Both the position numbers and the translations under genes were made by a program. Below, one piece after another: positions 21,766 to 33,167 of a stretch of DNA of 64,000 nt (its first letter is position 1; every line of letters starts with the position of its first letter). Location: contig CACRXP010000029.1 of assembly GCA_902702965.1 (NCBI GenBank), forward strand, positions 1,186,124-1,250,123, given 5' to 3'. Source of the stretch: Spirometra erinaceieuropaei (taxonomy: Eukaryota; Platyhelminthes; Cestoda; Diphyllobothriidea; Diphyllobothriidae). The notes below the pieces were generated by a model. The model was not told the DNA's origin. It did no database searches and saw only the letters and a list, made by a program, of their open reading frames with translations.

Positions 21766-23940
21766 CTAATGTGCGAGCTTTTGTGGAGTTAGATAATCCG
21801 CTGCGTACGATGAGGAACTGGTGGTTGAACATAGTATTTATTATAGACAAGACTGACTTCTCTTTATGATCCTCTTCAATCTAGGCACTTTTTTATTAGT
21901 CAATAACGAAAAGCGCAAAGATGGTTTAAATAAGTTCACGAAAATAAATTATTGTGCCTCCGCTGACAACCGATTCTTATGTTAATAAGGCCAAATTGTC
22001 ATTTCCAAATCTTATTCCTTCCTTGAAAATGTAAACTCGAATTTTGGCAAACGAAAGATAACTCTCCTTTTGACACTTTCTTTAATATACGACCGGCCAA
22101 AATTATTCTCCTGCAAGGGCATTATTTTCTGAATAAATTACAGTATGTTTCATTTTAGGAAAATACAGGAAACAGCGCAATTACACTAAGTGATATACCT
22201 TACGAAATCTGATAACAGAAGGTGATATGAGAGATTTTAGGCAGTTTTATACGTTACTCATTTTCCTTGCTTGTCCGGTCCCCTCAGGTAGATCACCCGT
22301 TTACGCTTAGTAAATGCGTCCATGCAATTTCCTCGAGCGAACTGTTGATATTTTTGGAAGAAAATGTATGTTACGATATAATCGGACAATTACTCGCCTC
22401 AATACCTGTCCTGGATTTTGGTTGTGCATCTGCGCGTTTTTCTCTGAAAGGAGAGTAATCCGTATTTAATAATTATACTTAATGATCTCATCGCACTTTA
22501 AAATTATTTTTTGTCTCTTGTTTAACTTGGAAGATCAATCTGCCAACATGAGGGCTGTGTCCAAAGAACCGGACGCTCTATAGATTTTAAAAGTCTGATC
22601 AGCAAATCTGTGGGATTCCGTTCCCTAAAATGGAGTAATAACGCACACAGGCTATCTTTCGTTCATATGTGACGAAATTACTTTGTCAGTCATAAACTTA
22701 TATGGATTGACGAAAAAAGACTCCTGCTTTATAGTCCTTTTTGCTTTTGTACATTTTAAAAGTAACTTTTCCTGCTGTCTAATTTCTGCATACACATGGT
22801 TCACCAATAAGACAAACGGTTTCAGCAAAATATTTGTATTTGCATAATCCCTCTGCCTTGCATTCCTAATTTTAGTATGGAGCCTAAAAGTGGACAAAGT
22901 TAGTGTGAGTAGCCGCACTATAATTAAAAAATCATGTTCTTTCGTTTGTGATAGAAAATTATCAGTTTTTGACTAAATGAATGACACACCCTAAAGTGTC
23001 AAATATTTTCTTGACTTTGATGTATAAAATGCACGCAATCAACGACCAATGAATGCGGTTTATAGCACTCCTTTATGAGGTTACTTGTTAGGGAAGGTTT
23101 TCTAAATGATCAAAAACACAGTTAATATAAACGTTTCTTATGGCCGCTCCTTTTATTCGAAAATTCGGTGTCATGTCTGGGTAAGTGTGTGACCCAAACG
23201 ATCATCTACATGAAAGGAACGCCAAAGAGCCTGCTAATTCGGTAAGTGTCTTCATGAAGAATATTTTTGGAAGCTTCCCATGACCAAATAACATCGAATC
23301 TGCCTTTATGGGAAATCGATTGAAAGCACTAAAACTTAACGAAGTCCAGAACAAAGGAAAAGTAAGTTTACGAAAGAAAAATCTCTATCTGCACAAAATG
23401 CAATATTGGCTATTACGTCTGACAAACCTGTTTACATTTATTAGCCACTGACCGGCATGGGAACATGTGAACATATGAAACTTTTATTCCTATTGGGTAC
23501 CTGTTGGCAAAGTCAAGTAGAATCCTGTTAGCCTTAGTGAACCATATCTCAATGCATAAACAGAAAAATACAAAGGATTCTCGGGACCTTCTTATTGTGA
23601 TGCACTAGGTGTGCTTATTCATGAGGTGTCATTAGTTAACACAAGAAATTCCCTATACCAACCTGCGTATCCCAAAGTCGTACGGCAGCATAGACGGTGT
23701 TTTAACTTAATATTTACGTAAAAATAACTAATTTTCACTAAAGCCTAGAATTTTAGAAAGCGGATATATTACAAATCCTCCAGAGGGAGCTCAGTATAAG
23801 TGCTCATAATGAAGGGGAATGCATGAAGTGGAAAAAATAATGACAAATAATAACAAATACAAAAAGATTAGTACTTTATTGATTGTCCATTTGCAGACAG
23901 ACAGCAGACAAACTTTCATACATAGGGATAGCCAGGTTGT
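21766..23940. other. No gene recognised
   Basis: AT-rich, frames below about 90 codons and without motifs. I see no element boundary. Confidence 0.4.
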
Positions 23941-23949
23941 TTAAAATGT

Positions 23950-24770
23950 ATTCTCCAATGTGATTGCCTAGTATAAAATCCAGTTCCAGTTTCTTATTCG
24001 CCCTATGCCAATGTTTTTTAGTATGTGCGAAAGACTCGCTAGCATTGAGATCCGGGCTGTTGGCAGAGATGAAAATCGACTGAGGGACACATGCAGAAAG
24101 GCTGTCAAAAAGATCGGATTGATGTTGAAGGCGTTATTAGATTCATACTTCACTAAAATGATGGATAGGAGCATTTTCGTGTACAATTATGGTTCCTAGC
24201 CGGTGTCGATTGATGTCGTTCTGATCGAAGACATCCCTGGCAATGTTGACTAATACCTTGCCGTAGTTGACCGTCAGATTGGCCGCTCTCCGACTTTAAC
24301 AGCCTATTGGGAATTGTTTTCGCATATGAGAATCTGGGTCAACTTTTTTAACTTGTATAAAAATATGACCCCATCGCGGAAGTAAGTGCTCTCCCATAAT
24401 GGGGGCTGATAATCAATATATTTTTTGGCAAATAAAACCCGTTTTCTAAAATGCTTTCTACTTAAAAACGGCTCAATCATGGCCTTTTGTGGATGAAGGT
24501 TAGATTCCCATATCCTTTTCCTAATTATTTTTGCCGGCAGATCATCCTTATGAATAGCCTTAATGGGCATATAATGAGACTTTTCTAGTGTACGACGAAT
24601 AAAATCGTCGTCCTGCCTACTTCTGAACCGTTTCGGTCCACACTGTTTATTTCTTGGTAAGATTCGACCAATAATTATTCGCCACCGAGTGACCTTATCG
24701 GTGTTAAAAATATTTGCTAGCGGCACGTGCGACAACTCTTTCTCTACTAATTTTCGCATCTTTCATATTA
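23950..24770 (-). pseudogene. Tc1/mariner-type transposase, decayed
   Basis: DDE transposase of the Tc1 group, which excises and reinserts elements at TA. On the minus strand the first frame (24759-24304) carries GPKRFRSRQDDDFIRRTLEK (second helix-turn-helix region), IIRKRIWESNLHPQ, PFLSRKHFRKRVLFAKKYI, then a block where the first catalytic Asp should follow. The remaining part is in other frames with stops. It contains IIVHENAPIHHFSE, where the usual Asp-Asn is Glu-Asn, and ANSPDLNAS followed by Glu (the SPDLN-x-x-E block) near 24030-24060. No terminal repeats were found. The copy is long dead. Confidence 0.8.
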
Positions 24771-27209
24771 GCCTACTGAACAACATTGTCTAGACCTCTT
24801 TATCGCCAGGCGTGAAACAGAAGCGTGGCGACGTGCTGCGCGTACTCAATATATCTGTTTATGCCTAATAGGTCTCAGTGTTGTAAAAAACCACTATCGA
24901 ACAATTTTATTACCGAAATTTGTGCCATGGAACGCCATAAATTTACAATAAAAAATTTTATAAGCCGAATTCAGTCCTTTTTTCTGAAAACCATGCAAAT
25001 TCTCAAGCCCACTCTCGCCTGATTTTCGTGGGATCAAAATCGAATTTTCCTTTTTCAGACATGATTTGTTTCGCACTGTTTCTCTTTATAATAATCCTTA
25101 TTTACACCACAATGCGCATTCACGTGATGTTTTGATCTGCGAATTTTACTAGCGTGGAAAATTATTTGTATATCGAGAAGGGTCAGATTTCACTTAAATC
25201 TGCATGTTTTCCTTTAATACAACTGGCTTGAAATGAACCCCTCCTCAGTAAATGACTTTCTGTGCATGCCATATTTCTTGCTTAAACTTCGATCACGACA
25301 TTTCGTGAGTTAACCTACCTACTGTATATACTCAGAATGTAGACCATTGTCAAGACGCCATGCCTAACATCACTAATTCTTTAAAAATGTCTTAATTAAA
25401 ACATGGCTAAAACACTACCGTTGGATGCTATTTTATTTGTTCCGCCGTATTTATTCGATATCATTCGTTGACACACGGGCTGTTTGTCTAAAACGGAAAT
25501 TTACTCTATTACAGCCATTTCCGACTTTTTTGGAATTTTCTGCCTTTTTGAAAAACTTGGTATTTCTAAACAGCGCAGTAGTATCATTGGGATTTATTTT
25601 ACGTCAAAAATGTGTTTAAAGCTGTTGTTTATTAATACGGGTGTTGGGCCCATTTATTGTCATCTGTTTGCGAGTGGTTGGCAATCATTCTTAAATTCGC
25701 ACGCATTGCACCAGTCAGGCTACCTGATGATTTTGCTCCGTGCACAGAGGGACCGTGTAAATGAAGTTTATACTTTTCAGCTGCATTGGTCATCGTAAGG
25801 TTTTACAAAGAAAAGGCATTGACATGACCGTTCCCGTTTAATTTATCAATTTATTTTCATCCAGTAATATTTTAATCATATCGAAACTATTTGCTGCGAC
25901 GTATTTCTGAGTCCGACGACTTTCAATTAGGTTCACGAGCCCGCGTCTTGCGACTGTGATCGCAAATGCTGAATATTCAATGAAGGGCGCGCTCTTCGAT
26001 ATCTCAACCTGGAGCTCCAAGCCTAGAGCCCAAACTGGCTGTCTCGTAGCGGAGAACAATCAATCATATTGGGACGCCACCGACAAGACTTAGTGACATC
26101 TTGCAGTCACGATGAATATAAAAACGTAGCTCTGTTACGATCCACGCTTTTAAGCAAAACCAGCCTGCTTTTTTCAGCCACAGGCGAACATGTTCCCTCA
26201 GATTTAAATGCCTAATTAACCACCGCCCACGTCTTCTAAAGCCCAGTACCTTTATCGTCTGAGGAGGTCTGAAGGCCCTCTTTCTAATCTTACAGTCCAC
26301 GCTGGTAACATCTAACGGCCCTTCTCCCGGTAATATGCGGCATCTGCTTAAATAGCCACATGTAGTCACTCAAGCGTGCGAACCGGTCACAGTCGTTGCG
26401 CTTGGAGAAGAAGAGTTGTCTAAAATGCTCAAGCGGCCGCCCTAAGACCATTACACAGTCGAAGAGTCAATCCACTTCCGCTATGCCGAAAGGGCAAGCT
26501 GCTAGTCTCAAGGGAAAAACCTTCCCGCCCTATGCTTGGCGTCAGGTTTGCTGGCAATTAGAGAAATGGCCTGAGATCTATATTCTCCGCTAGATGATCC
26601 GGCTGACTGAGGCAATCCTGAGGTTTCGATTAAAATTGGTTGATTATATACCCGTTCTGTTATAATGCCATAATTCCACCTCTGGGCAAGTCGGTATATT
26701 GATGCAAATGATAAAAACAGCCTTAGGACAGTTAGATAATTTAAGAATCCTACTGGTAACTGGTGGCGTAAAAACCATCACATAAGGAGACAAATAACAA
26801 CCTTAGACTGTATGCATTGCCTACGGCAACTCGTTTTCGGCCTTGTATTTATAGACCCTCGTTTCTATGTTGTCCAACTGCTTTTAGGTTAATTCTTTTA
26901 ATGATGCGGCCCAAACTCTTCATTTAAATTAATTCTCATCTCAGGTTGCTTTGTCTAAATTCGTCTATAACACTGTGTCATTTCGTACAAAATTCATCAG
27001 CAACTCACAGCTGCAGTTAGCGCCCGGTGGATGGCTTTAAGTAGACTCCCTTTGGCCAACCTGCTTAAAGCGCACTCGGTGAATATAACTTTTTATGTAG
27101 TATTCATTCCCTCTGTCAATTTCCGTTGTCCTCGTAAAGTTAAAAATATTCTGCAGAAAACACGCAAAAAAAGTTCTCGCGTATACTCGTTTGGTAACAA
27201 ACCGCGTCT
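24771..27209. other. No gene recognised; one MITE terminus
   Basis: At 25297-25326 the block ACATTTCGTGAGTTAACC followed by TACCTACTGTA is the right terminus of a subfamily 2 fold-back MITE, but its body is not recognisable to the left. Two minus frames at 25838-26059 and 26064-26369 lie end to end (73 and 101 codons) without a motif I can name. The rest is featureless. Confidence 0.4.
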
Positions 27210-27760
27210 TCTTTAAATGTTTTGCACGAAGAAAGGATAAAGTTTGGTCTTAAAGAGTCCGTGATTGTGGGAGTTTTAAGTACCATGTAATATCCATTCG
27301 AATATCATCGCATCCGTCTGTTTAAAAATGCTCCTCATTCAACATACGTTGCAAATGTTATGAGCTCCTTCGGATATTATCTTAATGGTAAAAAAGAAAT
27401 GTATGTTTTTCCTTACGCGAAAAGCAAACAGCTTAAAGAGTACAAACTCTAGAGGAAACTGCAACGGCAAATCGAGTTTGAAATTAAGTGGAAATCAGAA
27501 AAATTCCTTAAAACCGAGAGGCGCAGTTTTTCAAAGTTTAAAATTGGAAAAAGACAAAAATCGCTACCAACTGAGCGCGAGAAATCGTACTTTTATAGAC
27601 ATTTTTAACAAAATATATTTGAACTTACAAAGGAGTCGAAAATCAATGGAATGACTTCGTACCACATAGATTTCCCTTTTTATCGTGTGCGGTTTCTGAA
27701 GGTAGCTGAAAAATGCATTCAAAGTGACACTCTGACGCGTTGAAAGGATGAGTAAAGACT
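27210..27760. mobile_element. Fold-back MITE copy N, degraded right two-thirds
   Basis: Family blocks appear in order: AAGAAAGGATAAAGTTTGG, CATCGCATCCGTCTG, CTTACGCGAAAAGCAAACAG, AAAATATATTTGAACTTAC and GAAAATCAATGGAATGA. The terminus is not preserved. Confidence 0.5.
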
Positions 27761-29354
27761 TACTACCTTATTATTGCAGCCATTTCAGTGCTGCATTAAG
27801 ACCTTTTGGTTTTGTAATCCACGAGTAATCTCGACTTTTGTAATTTAGCATAATGATCTACGGAACTCCTACAAACTCGGACAAAATTTGCTTGCGAGGC
27901 AAGCCCGATCGACTTTCAGCATTCCCAATAACAAATGAAAGAGCGTGAAGTCCATAGCTCAATGGCGTTTGACTTAATGAACACTACTGAAATGCCCGGT
28001 CTGGACACAATACGCTTTTGGCCTTTGTCTTGTCATATTCGTGGTTAATGAAAACGACACTATCAAAACAAGTGCGTGGGTCTTCTTTACTTCGACAATA
28101 GCACATCTCGATGGTGATCACGTGCAAGATTACTGCCTTCAGAGCTCCAAAAAAAGCCGAAATATTTTTACCTTCCAAATCTTGACTGCGTCATCAGATA
28201 TCATATCTGGACGGCTTCGAATATCCCAAACCGCAGTCGAAAGAGTGTACTTCTGTGGCTAAAAAGATACAATGGTTGACTTAAAAACAGGTGTCTGCTT
28301 TCAAACCTAGCGTTTCCAGACCAGTAGCTGAGCGGTTACACTAGCATCGATCGCTTTAGATAATTACTCCTTCTAAAGAAGCAGAAAACATAGTCTTACC
28401 TGGTATGATCAATACAAATACAGTCCTATGGCAAATTTTTGATAATTTGTAAGTACTCGCAGAGTGGAAAAACTATATTAACGGGTTTTAAGAACGGTTC
28501 TAAAATTAAAAAATATTTGCGTAAGTACTTAAATAAATCAGTGCCTCATCCAAATAATTATTTTGCACTAAGTGTACTGTGGACATTTTGGAGTCGTTCA
28601 TTATTTTGGGAAAAGCGCATTGTTTATATTCGCAAATATGTTAATGTTCTCTCTTGGTAATGTACTCGAAATGCTTATTCATGAAACCACTCTCCAGCTA
28701 ATCAGGAAAAAAGTATCAGTGTTACACTGAGCATGTCCAAGCACAGGTTTTTGGGTTATCTGAGGTGTCTTTACGGGAGTTATTTAAAACCCGCATTTTG
28801 GCAAAAAAGGGCTAAATCTAACTTTCTGAAAGCTGGATTTTTGCAGTTTGCAAACTTATCAAAAACCTACCTCTACCTTATCGAAATTGGTCCTAAGCAA
28901 CTAAATTCAGAGCATTTTCAGCCCCGTTGCTAACCATGTTAGTTTAAGATATCCCCTTTTTAAACCTTTTTCTTTCGCTGTAAGTGGTGCGTATTTCATT
29001 AAAGTGGAAAGACTGAGTGGAATTGTGCTCTTTAATCAAAACTGGTCTTCTGCCCGTGAGTTTGGGTATGTTCCCTGTCTTCCCTGAAGTGGAGGTTGAT
29101 GAATGCATAAGGTACGCATAGTCCGTAAAGGTGTGCGTTAAGATTTGCTAGTTTATCGGCTTTGTTATCGTTTAAGGATTCTTTTGTTTTGTCCCCTTGC
29201 CATTTGCCACTGAAACAACCTATGCAGATTTTTAAATTAAAATTAACAGTTAAAATTATAATTAAACTAATCGAATTAAAACCGCCAGTTCCCCTTTGTA
29301 AAAGGTCAAAATATCTTCGTGGTATTTGGGATAAATGGGACTCCCTCGGGGCCC
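27761..29354. other. No gene recognised
   Basis: AT-rich with short frames only. A tRNA A-box-like string near 28327 (TAGCTGAGCGG) has no matching B box, so no RNA gene is called. Confidence 0.35.
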
Positions 29355-29534
29355 TCAGTTCCCAGACACAGAGCGTTCAAAAACTACCCCAGTCCTTTTT
29401 CGCAAAGTAAGGGTTTTGCTGGGTGGCTTGATGAAAAGGAGGTTTCTTGCGGCTTTCAGACTCGAAGACGAACGCCAACATTCCTTCAGTATAATAGAAG
29501 CGAAAAGACGAGTCCCAGGAAGCAGTCTTGAAAA
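29355..29534 (-). mobile_element. PLE 5' fragment joined to a PLE 3' end
   Basis: On the minus strand, directly beyond the TTCTTCTT tail of the copy at 29535-30310, the sequence continues with TTCAAGACTGCTTCCT and encodes TRLFASI. The plus-strand element has the same blocks at its 5' end (TTCAAGACTATTTCCT and TRLFASI at about 15015). After that the two diverge (RSSSSLKAARNLL against RSARRWETSVP), so this belongs to a related but different subfamily. It looks like the start of a second PLE in tandem, cut off after about 60 codons. Confidence 0.65.
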
Positions 29535-29562
29535 AGAAGAAGACACGATCGCCGGGACAAGA

Positions 29563-29619
29563 GCTTTATTAGCCTGACGTTTCGGATTCCTGCTCGAATC
29601 CATCATCAGAGACATAAGC
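29563..29619 (-). ncRNA. Hammerhead-ribozyme-like motif, best-preserved copy
   Basis: Minus strand: CTGATGA (29609-29603), one unpaired T, perfect six-pair stem II GGATTC/GAATCC with loop GAGCAG, then GAAACGTC (29583-29576) with predicted cleavage after the final C. Stem I pairs GTCT with AGGC, then an internal loop, then GCTT with AAGC. Stem III is only A-U and C-G with no loop, impossible in one molecule but forming a four-pair ACGU helix between two. This fits the dimeric hammerheads reported for PLEs. The extra T before stem II is a departure from the textbook core. Confidence 0.8.
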
Positions 29620-29717
29620 AAATAAGGGTGGTTCATGCACATGTGGCTGCAGTATTTATAGGATGCCGTAGCCATGCCACCGCATACCTATGAATGTTCA
29701 CGGCTCCCTCCCCTTCA

Positions 29718-30305
29718 TCAGGGATCGTTGCACGTGGCGTGATGGTCGATATTCGCGTCGTTAATTGCTGCAATTTCATCACGTGCGTTGGATGTTGGTG
29801 TGATGATTGCTCGACCATCTGACGCGCTGACCCGGGTGTTGGGAAGAGTGTTCATCAGGGCGCTCCCCGCGTGGCCAATTTCTCCGCCTAGACGAAGTCT
29901 CAGCACGCTGTATTGAATGGGAAGATCATTGCACTTGTTAATAGACTGGGGGCCAGCGAACCATGACTCAAGCCGCTCCCGGCTCACGCGGTTGTCACCT
30001 CTTGCGAGAATTTCGGCCTCGTCAAATTTGAATGTGTGGCCGGAACCCGTAGAATGAGTCGCAACTTGAGAGCTGGCGTCATTTCTCCGCACTGCTGCAG
30101 CGTGTTCGGCCATTCGCGTTCGGAGCTGTCTTCCGGTTTCTCCGACGTAGTTGCTTTGTCCGCAACTGCACCAGATCCGATAAACGACTCCAGACGTTTC
30201 TTGCCGTGGCAGTGGGTCTTTTGGTTTCATCAGTTGACGCCTGATGGTTGCCTCCGATCTGTGTGCAACTCCAACCCCCAGCGGTGCGAGAAGGCGTCTA
30301 GCCTG
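29718..30305 (-). pseudogene. PLE GIY-YIG endonuclease, intact domain in a truncated copy
   Basis: Open frame of about 195 codons (first Met at 30230) with the complete endonuclease module: GVVYRIWCSCGQ (GIY equivalent), SNYVGETGRQLRTRMAEH (YIG equivalent with the conserved Arg), ATHSTGSGHTFKFDEAEIL (His and Glu-containing helix), NRVSRERLESWFAGPQSINK, and a C-terminal tail ending HHATCNDP. RT is missing because the copy is 5'-truncated. The domain is uninterrupted, unlike most other copies here, so it could be the younger insertion. Classed as a pseudogene because no start or promoter of its own is evident. Confidence 0.88.
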
Positions 30306-30310
30306 TCTAG

Positions 30311-30639
30311 GCTGTCAGGATTGGGTTAAACGACAGAAACCATTGCTAAGTCCTGGTGCGTTTACGGTTTTGATAATCATATGCGTACCTTTTGGCTCAG
30401 AAACGCCTTAAAATATTGCCGCGACTGCTCCTTTGTCGGGCTTAAAAGTCTGCTCAATAACTTAGTCTTTTTGACAGCTTTTTGCATCTATTCGTCAAAA
30501 GCTTATGAAACATATTTAGCCCATTTATCCCGTCTTTTCAGACACGGTTTCATGCGTGGTTTAATGCGATCAGTTATCGAAATTAACAAAAAGTGCAAAC
30601 AGCACTTATCCGTGAAAGGCCACGTTACTAAACGGCCAA
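30311..30639. other. No gene recognised
   Basis: A 95-codon plus frame at 30381-30668 has no motif and runs into the tRNA-like repeat; I do not support it as a gene. Confidence 0.3.
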
Positions 30640-30649
30640 GACTGTCTAT

Positions 30650-30724
30650 TAACCACGATGGGATTTGAAGTCATGACAGTAAAGACAAGGCTTAAGCACT
30701 CGGGCCACCTGAATTACGTGTCCC
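30650..30724 (-). repeat. tRNA-like sequence, minus strand
   Basis: Read on the minus strand: TAATTCAGGTGGCCCGAGTG (A-box-like D arm), CTTAAGCC shared with the tRNA-like sequence at 31254-31336, then ACTTCAAATCCC (B-box-like). The acceptor stem does not pair cleanly. Probably a SINE head or tRNA pseudogene. Confidence 0.35.
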
Positions 30725-31253
30725 CACCATGATCTGTTGTGGGTTAAATAGCCCGCCAAGCCTACTGCAACGTATGGAATCCATCAAGTCCGATACGGAC
30801 AGTTGACTGCCTAAGTAGGATCTCCCAATAGTCAATCTATAATCCACCATATGACCATCAGGATCATTTGACTAATAGGTGTTTTGGCAGGTTTGATTTA
30901 ATCATTTGAAGCAATATTTCCCAAGGAACCTAAAACAGTTCGACCGTATGGCCAAGCTCAGCTTGCCCTGGTAGATCTGCGTCCTTTACATTTGCGAAAC
31001 CCCTCGTAGTGTTAACTTCCCCGTTTTTAAATTTCCATTTTATTGACTAGTCTACGGGCACTGTACGATGATCTTGCTGTCTTATATTGACTTTCTCTGT
31101 AGAAGTTCAAACTTCTGCACCTTTCTCACTTCTTATTTGTGTTATCCGACGACAGGCTGCAGATGGTATGTCGTAGCGAAATCTATTGTTTCCAATAAGT
31201 TTTTCTGTCTATGCCTGCTTTAAATCATTTGACTCAACAGTGAAAAAAATCGG
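30725..31253. other. No feature recognised
   Basis: Mixed-composition spacer between two tRNA-like sequences; no motif. Confidence 0.3.
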
Positions 31254-31336
31254 CGGCCTCAGTAAGATTCAAACCCACGAGCGCACGGGGAAGGCTTAAG
31301 TACAGCCATCGCTCCAGCCAGCTGAGCTACGAGGCC
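31254..31336 (-). tRNA. tRNA-like gene or pseudogene, type II, anticodon ACT (Ser-like)
   Basis: Folds by eye as a long-variable-arm tRNA. The 7-pair acceptor is GGCCTCG with TGAGGCC (one G-U). The D stem GCTC/GAGC carries a GG-containing loop, the anticodon stem GGCT/AGCC has loop GTACTTA, a variable region of about 14 bases follows, and the T arm is GTGGG/CTTAC with loop TTTGAAT. Discriminator G is followed four bases later by seven Ts, a normal Pol III stop. The anticodon would be ACT, reading the Ser codon AGT, unusual in eukaryotes, where GCT is the norm. The T arm has two G-U pairs and the anticodon stem a mismatch, so it may be a tRNA pseudogene or SINE head. Similar strings lie at 30650-30724 and 31485-31570. 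Confidence 0.5.
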
Positions 31337-31484
31337 CTACTCGGAGCCGTGAACATAATCGATGCTTGATTGGGAAATCCTGCTTGGGCAATCAGCTGTC
31401 TACATCAGAATCAATAGATTCCATACGTTGCAATAGGCTGGACAGAAAACTTGGCCCAAACAGGGTAACCGTCACGGCTCTCGT

Positions 31485-31570
31485 TGGGGGCCTGTGGATC
31501 AAGTGGTTAAAGTGTTGGCTGTACTCAAGCTTTGCTCTTGGTGTCACTGTCTTAAAGTCGCGAAGATTTT
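31485..31570 (+). repeat. tRNA-like sequence, plus strand
   Basis: TGGATCAAGTGGTTAAAG resembles a D arm/A box, and TTGGCTGTACTCAAGC matches the anticodon arm of the sequence at 31254-31336. The B-box region (GGTGTCACTGTC) is poor. A diverged relative, not a working tRNA. Confidence 0.35.
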
Positions 31571-32184
31571 CCCAACTGAGTCGAATGAATTATCCAAATC
31601 TATCAAAACGCCTATCAATAAAAAATTTTGTTAAGTTTTATTTACGGTTTACATCGTTAAGCGCGCTTAACGCCACCTAACGTATTAAGCATCTTGGCAG
31701 CAACTTTGGCCCATTTTTGAACAGGCCGTTCCATGGTGATTTGCACAATCAAGAGTTGAGGGCTAGAATCGTAAATACTTCGTCGATGATATATCAGAAA
31801 TAAAATGAGGGAATTTGCAAGATCAACTCAGATATAATGTGATTAAGTTAATAAATATGCCGCAATTAACGAAATACTTCTAATGGATAGGAAGCCAGTC
31901 CAAGCGACCTGGTTAAAACAAAAATCAGAAGTAAACAACATTCAGCTAGATGTGGGCGTAAACCAAATATAAAAAGTGATTTTGTGCTGTTAAATTGGCA
32001 AATATTCTGTGAAAACCTTAACGCGAAATTCATGCAGAATAATTTAGCTGAATCATTGAAAAATGTAAATAACTCAATACCTAACGCATCGTAAGCATGA
32101 TGGTGCTCATAAAAGTTCACTTTACACACAGTTAACGTTAACAACCTCCAAAAAACCAATGTTATATGAAAAATAACACATAGG
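31571..32184. other. No gene recognised
   Basis: AT-rich; a 107-codon minus frame at 31866-32189 ends inside the MITE terminus and shows no motif. Confidence 0.35.
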
Positions 32185-33167
32185 TACAACAGACTTGTTA
32201 ACTCATGAAATGTTCACTAAAATTCTGGAATGTGATTTTGACTGAAACAGATTACTTAAGTAGGGTTTTGGTATCAGCTGCCATAAAGCATAATTCCATA
32301 GTAATTCAGTTACTTCAGAATGCCGGCTTTTAAAGAATTTCTTTTCGGTCACCTGCAACAACTGCTCTCTGTAAAAAACGACTACTTAAATAGCAGGAAT
32401 TTTTGCACTGATTTTCGATACCTTTGTAACTTCAAATACACCTCGTAGAAAAGATGAATAGAATTATTCTTTCTCTTTTTTGCTCGTTTCATAGAAAATT
32501 ACATTTTCAAATTTCGCAATTGAAAGAAGGGTATAATTTGGTTTTAAAAAATTTCTAATTGAGATTTTTTACGACCGTGAAATTTCCGTTCATAAAACCT
32601 CGCGTCTCTATAATTACTAATGCTGTTTCTAAAGTTCATAGTATGGCTTAAATTCATTGTCAAATTTCATGAACCTCATAAGGTCTCTTTTTGATACCGT
32701 GGAGGAATGTATGGTTTTCCACACACGGAAAATATAAGACTCGTAGTTCAGAAACCCGAATTCAAGTGTAAAGGCCGGTCGGGTTCAAAGTTATTCGGCA
32801 ATCGGAAGGTATTTAGGACCTATTTATACACTTCGTTCCAGTATGGAATTCTAAGAAAACATCATTGTTCTATCAAATGAATAAAACATATATAACGCTA
32901 TACATGCCTTCTATGACAAATATTTGAACTTAAAAAAAACATCAAAAATCGATGAAAAAAATTCATGCTACCTAAACAGCCGTTTTTTGACAGAGCGCAG
33001 TTTTTGTATACGACCTGAACAAAGTTCGTTCGAGTGCTGACCTCCCGAGGTACCTGAATTATTATTGGATTATGCTCTACATCAATATATATTAATGTAA
33101 CCTTTTGTAGTCGACAACGCATACCTGAATTGTAGATAACATTTCATGAGTTCCCACACCTTCTGTA
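32185..33167. mobile_element. Fold-back MITE copy G (subfamily 2, full length)
   Basis: Left end TACAACAGACTTGTTAACTC, then ATGAAATGTTCAC. Right end AACATTTCATGAGTTCC, then CACACCTTCTGTA. The central blocks of the family are present, including AAGAAGGGTATAATTTGG, CCTCGCGTCTCT and CCACACACGGAAAATA. Length 983 bp. The termini have diverged from each other more than in copies E and K2, suggesting an older insertion. Confidence 0.85.

Larger units (their letters stand above)
29535..30310 (-). mobile_element. PLE lineage A, 5'-truncated copy, minus strand
   Basis: It covers the last part of the linker, the GIY-YIG domain, the stop at 29718, the 3' UTR and the hammerhead-like motif. The UTR contains the conserved TGCAGTATTTATAGG and GGTTCATGCACATG blocks, as at 17550-17600. 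Truncation lies near 30305, in a sequence matching about 16915 of the plus-strand copy. The two copies look alike throughout, and this one has an undamaged frame. Confidence 0.9.

Noticed and set aside
25838..26369. Two end-to-end minus frames of 73 and 101 codons
   Set aside because: I tried to read them as one broken transposase or Gypsy domain and found no motif in any frame.
27968..28020. A-box-like ATAGCTCAATGG in GTCCATAGCTCAATGG
   Set aside because: No B box at tRNA spacing and no fold.
28325..28395. A-box-like TAGCTGAGCGG
   Set aside because: No B box, no acceptor pairing.
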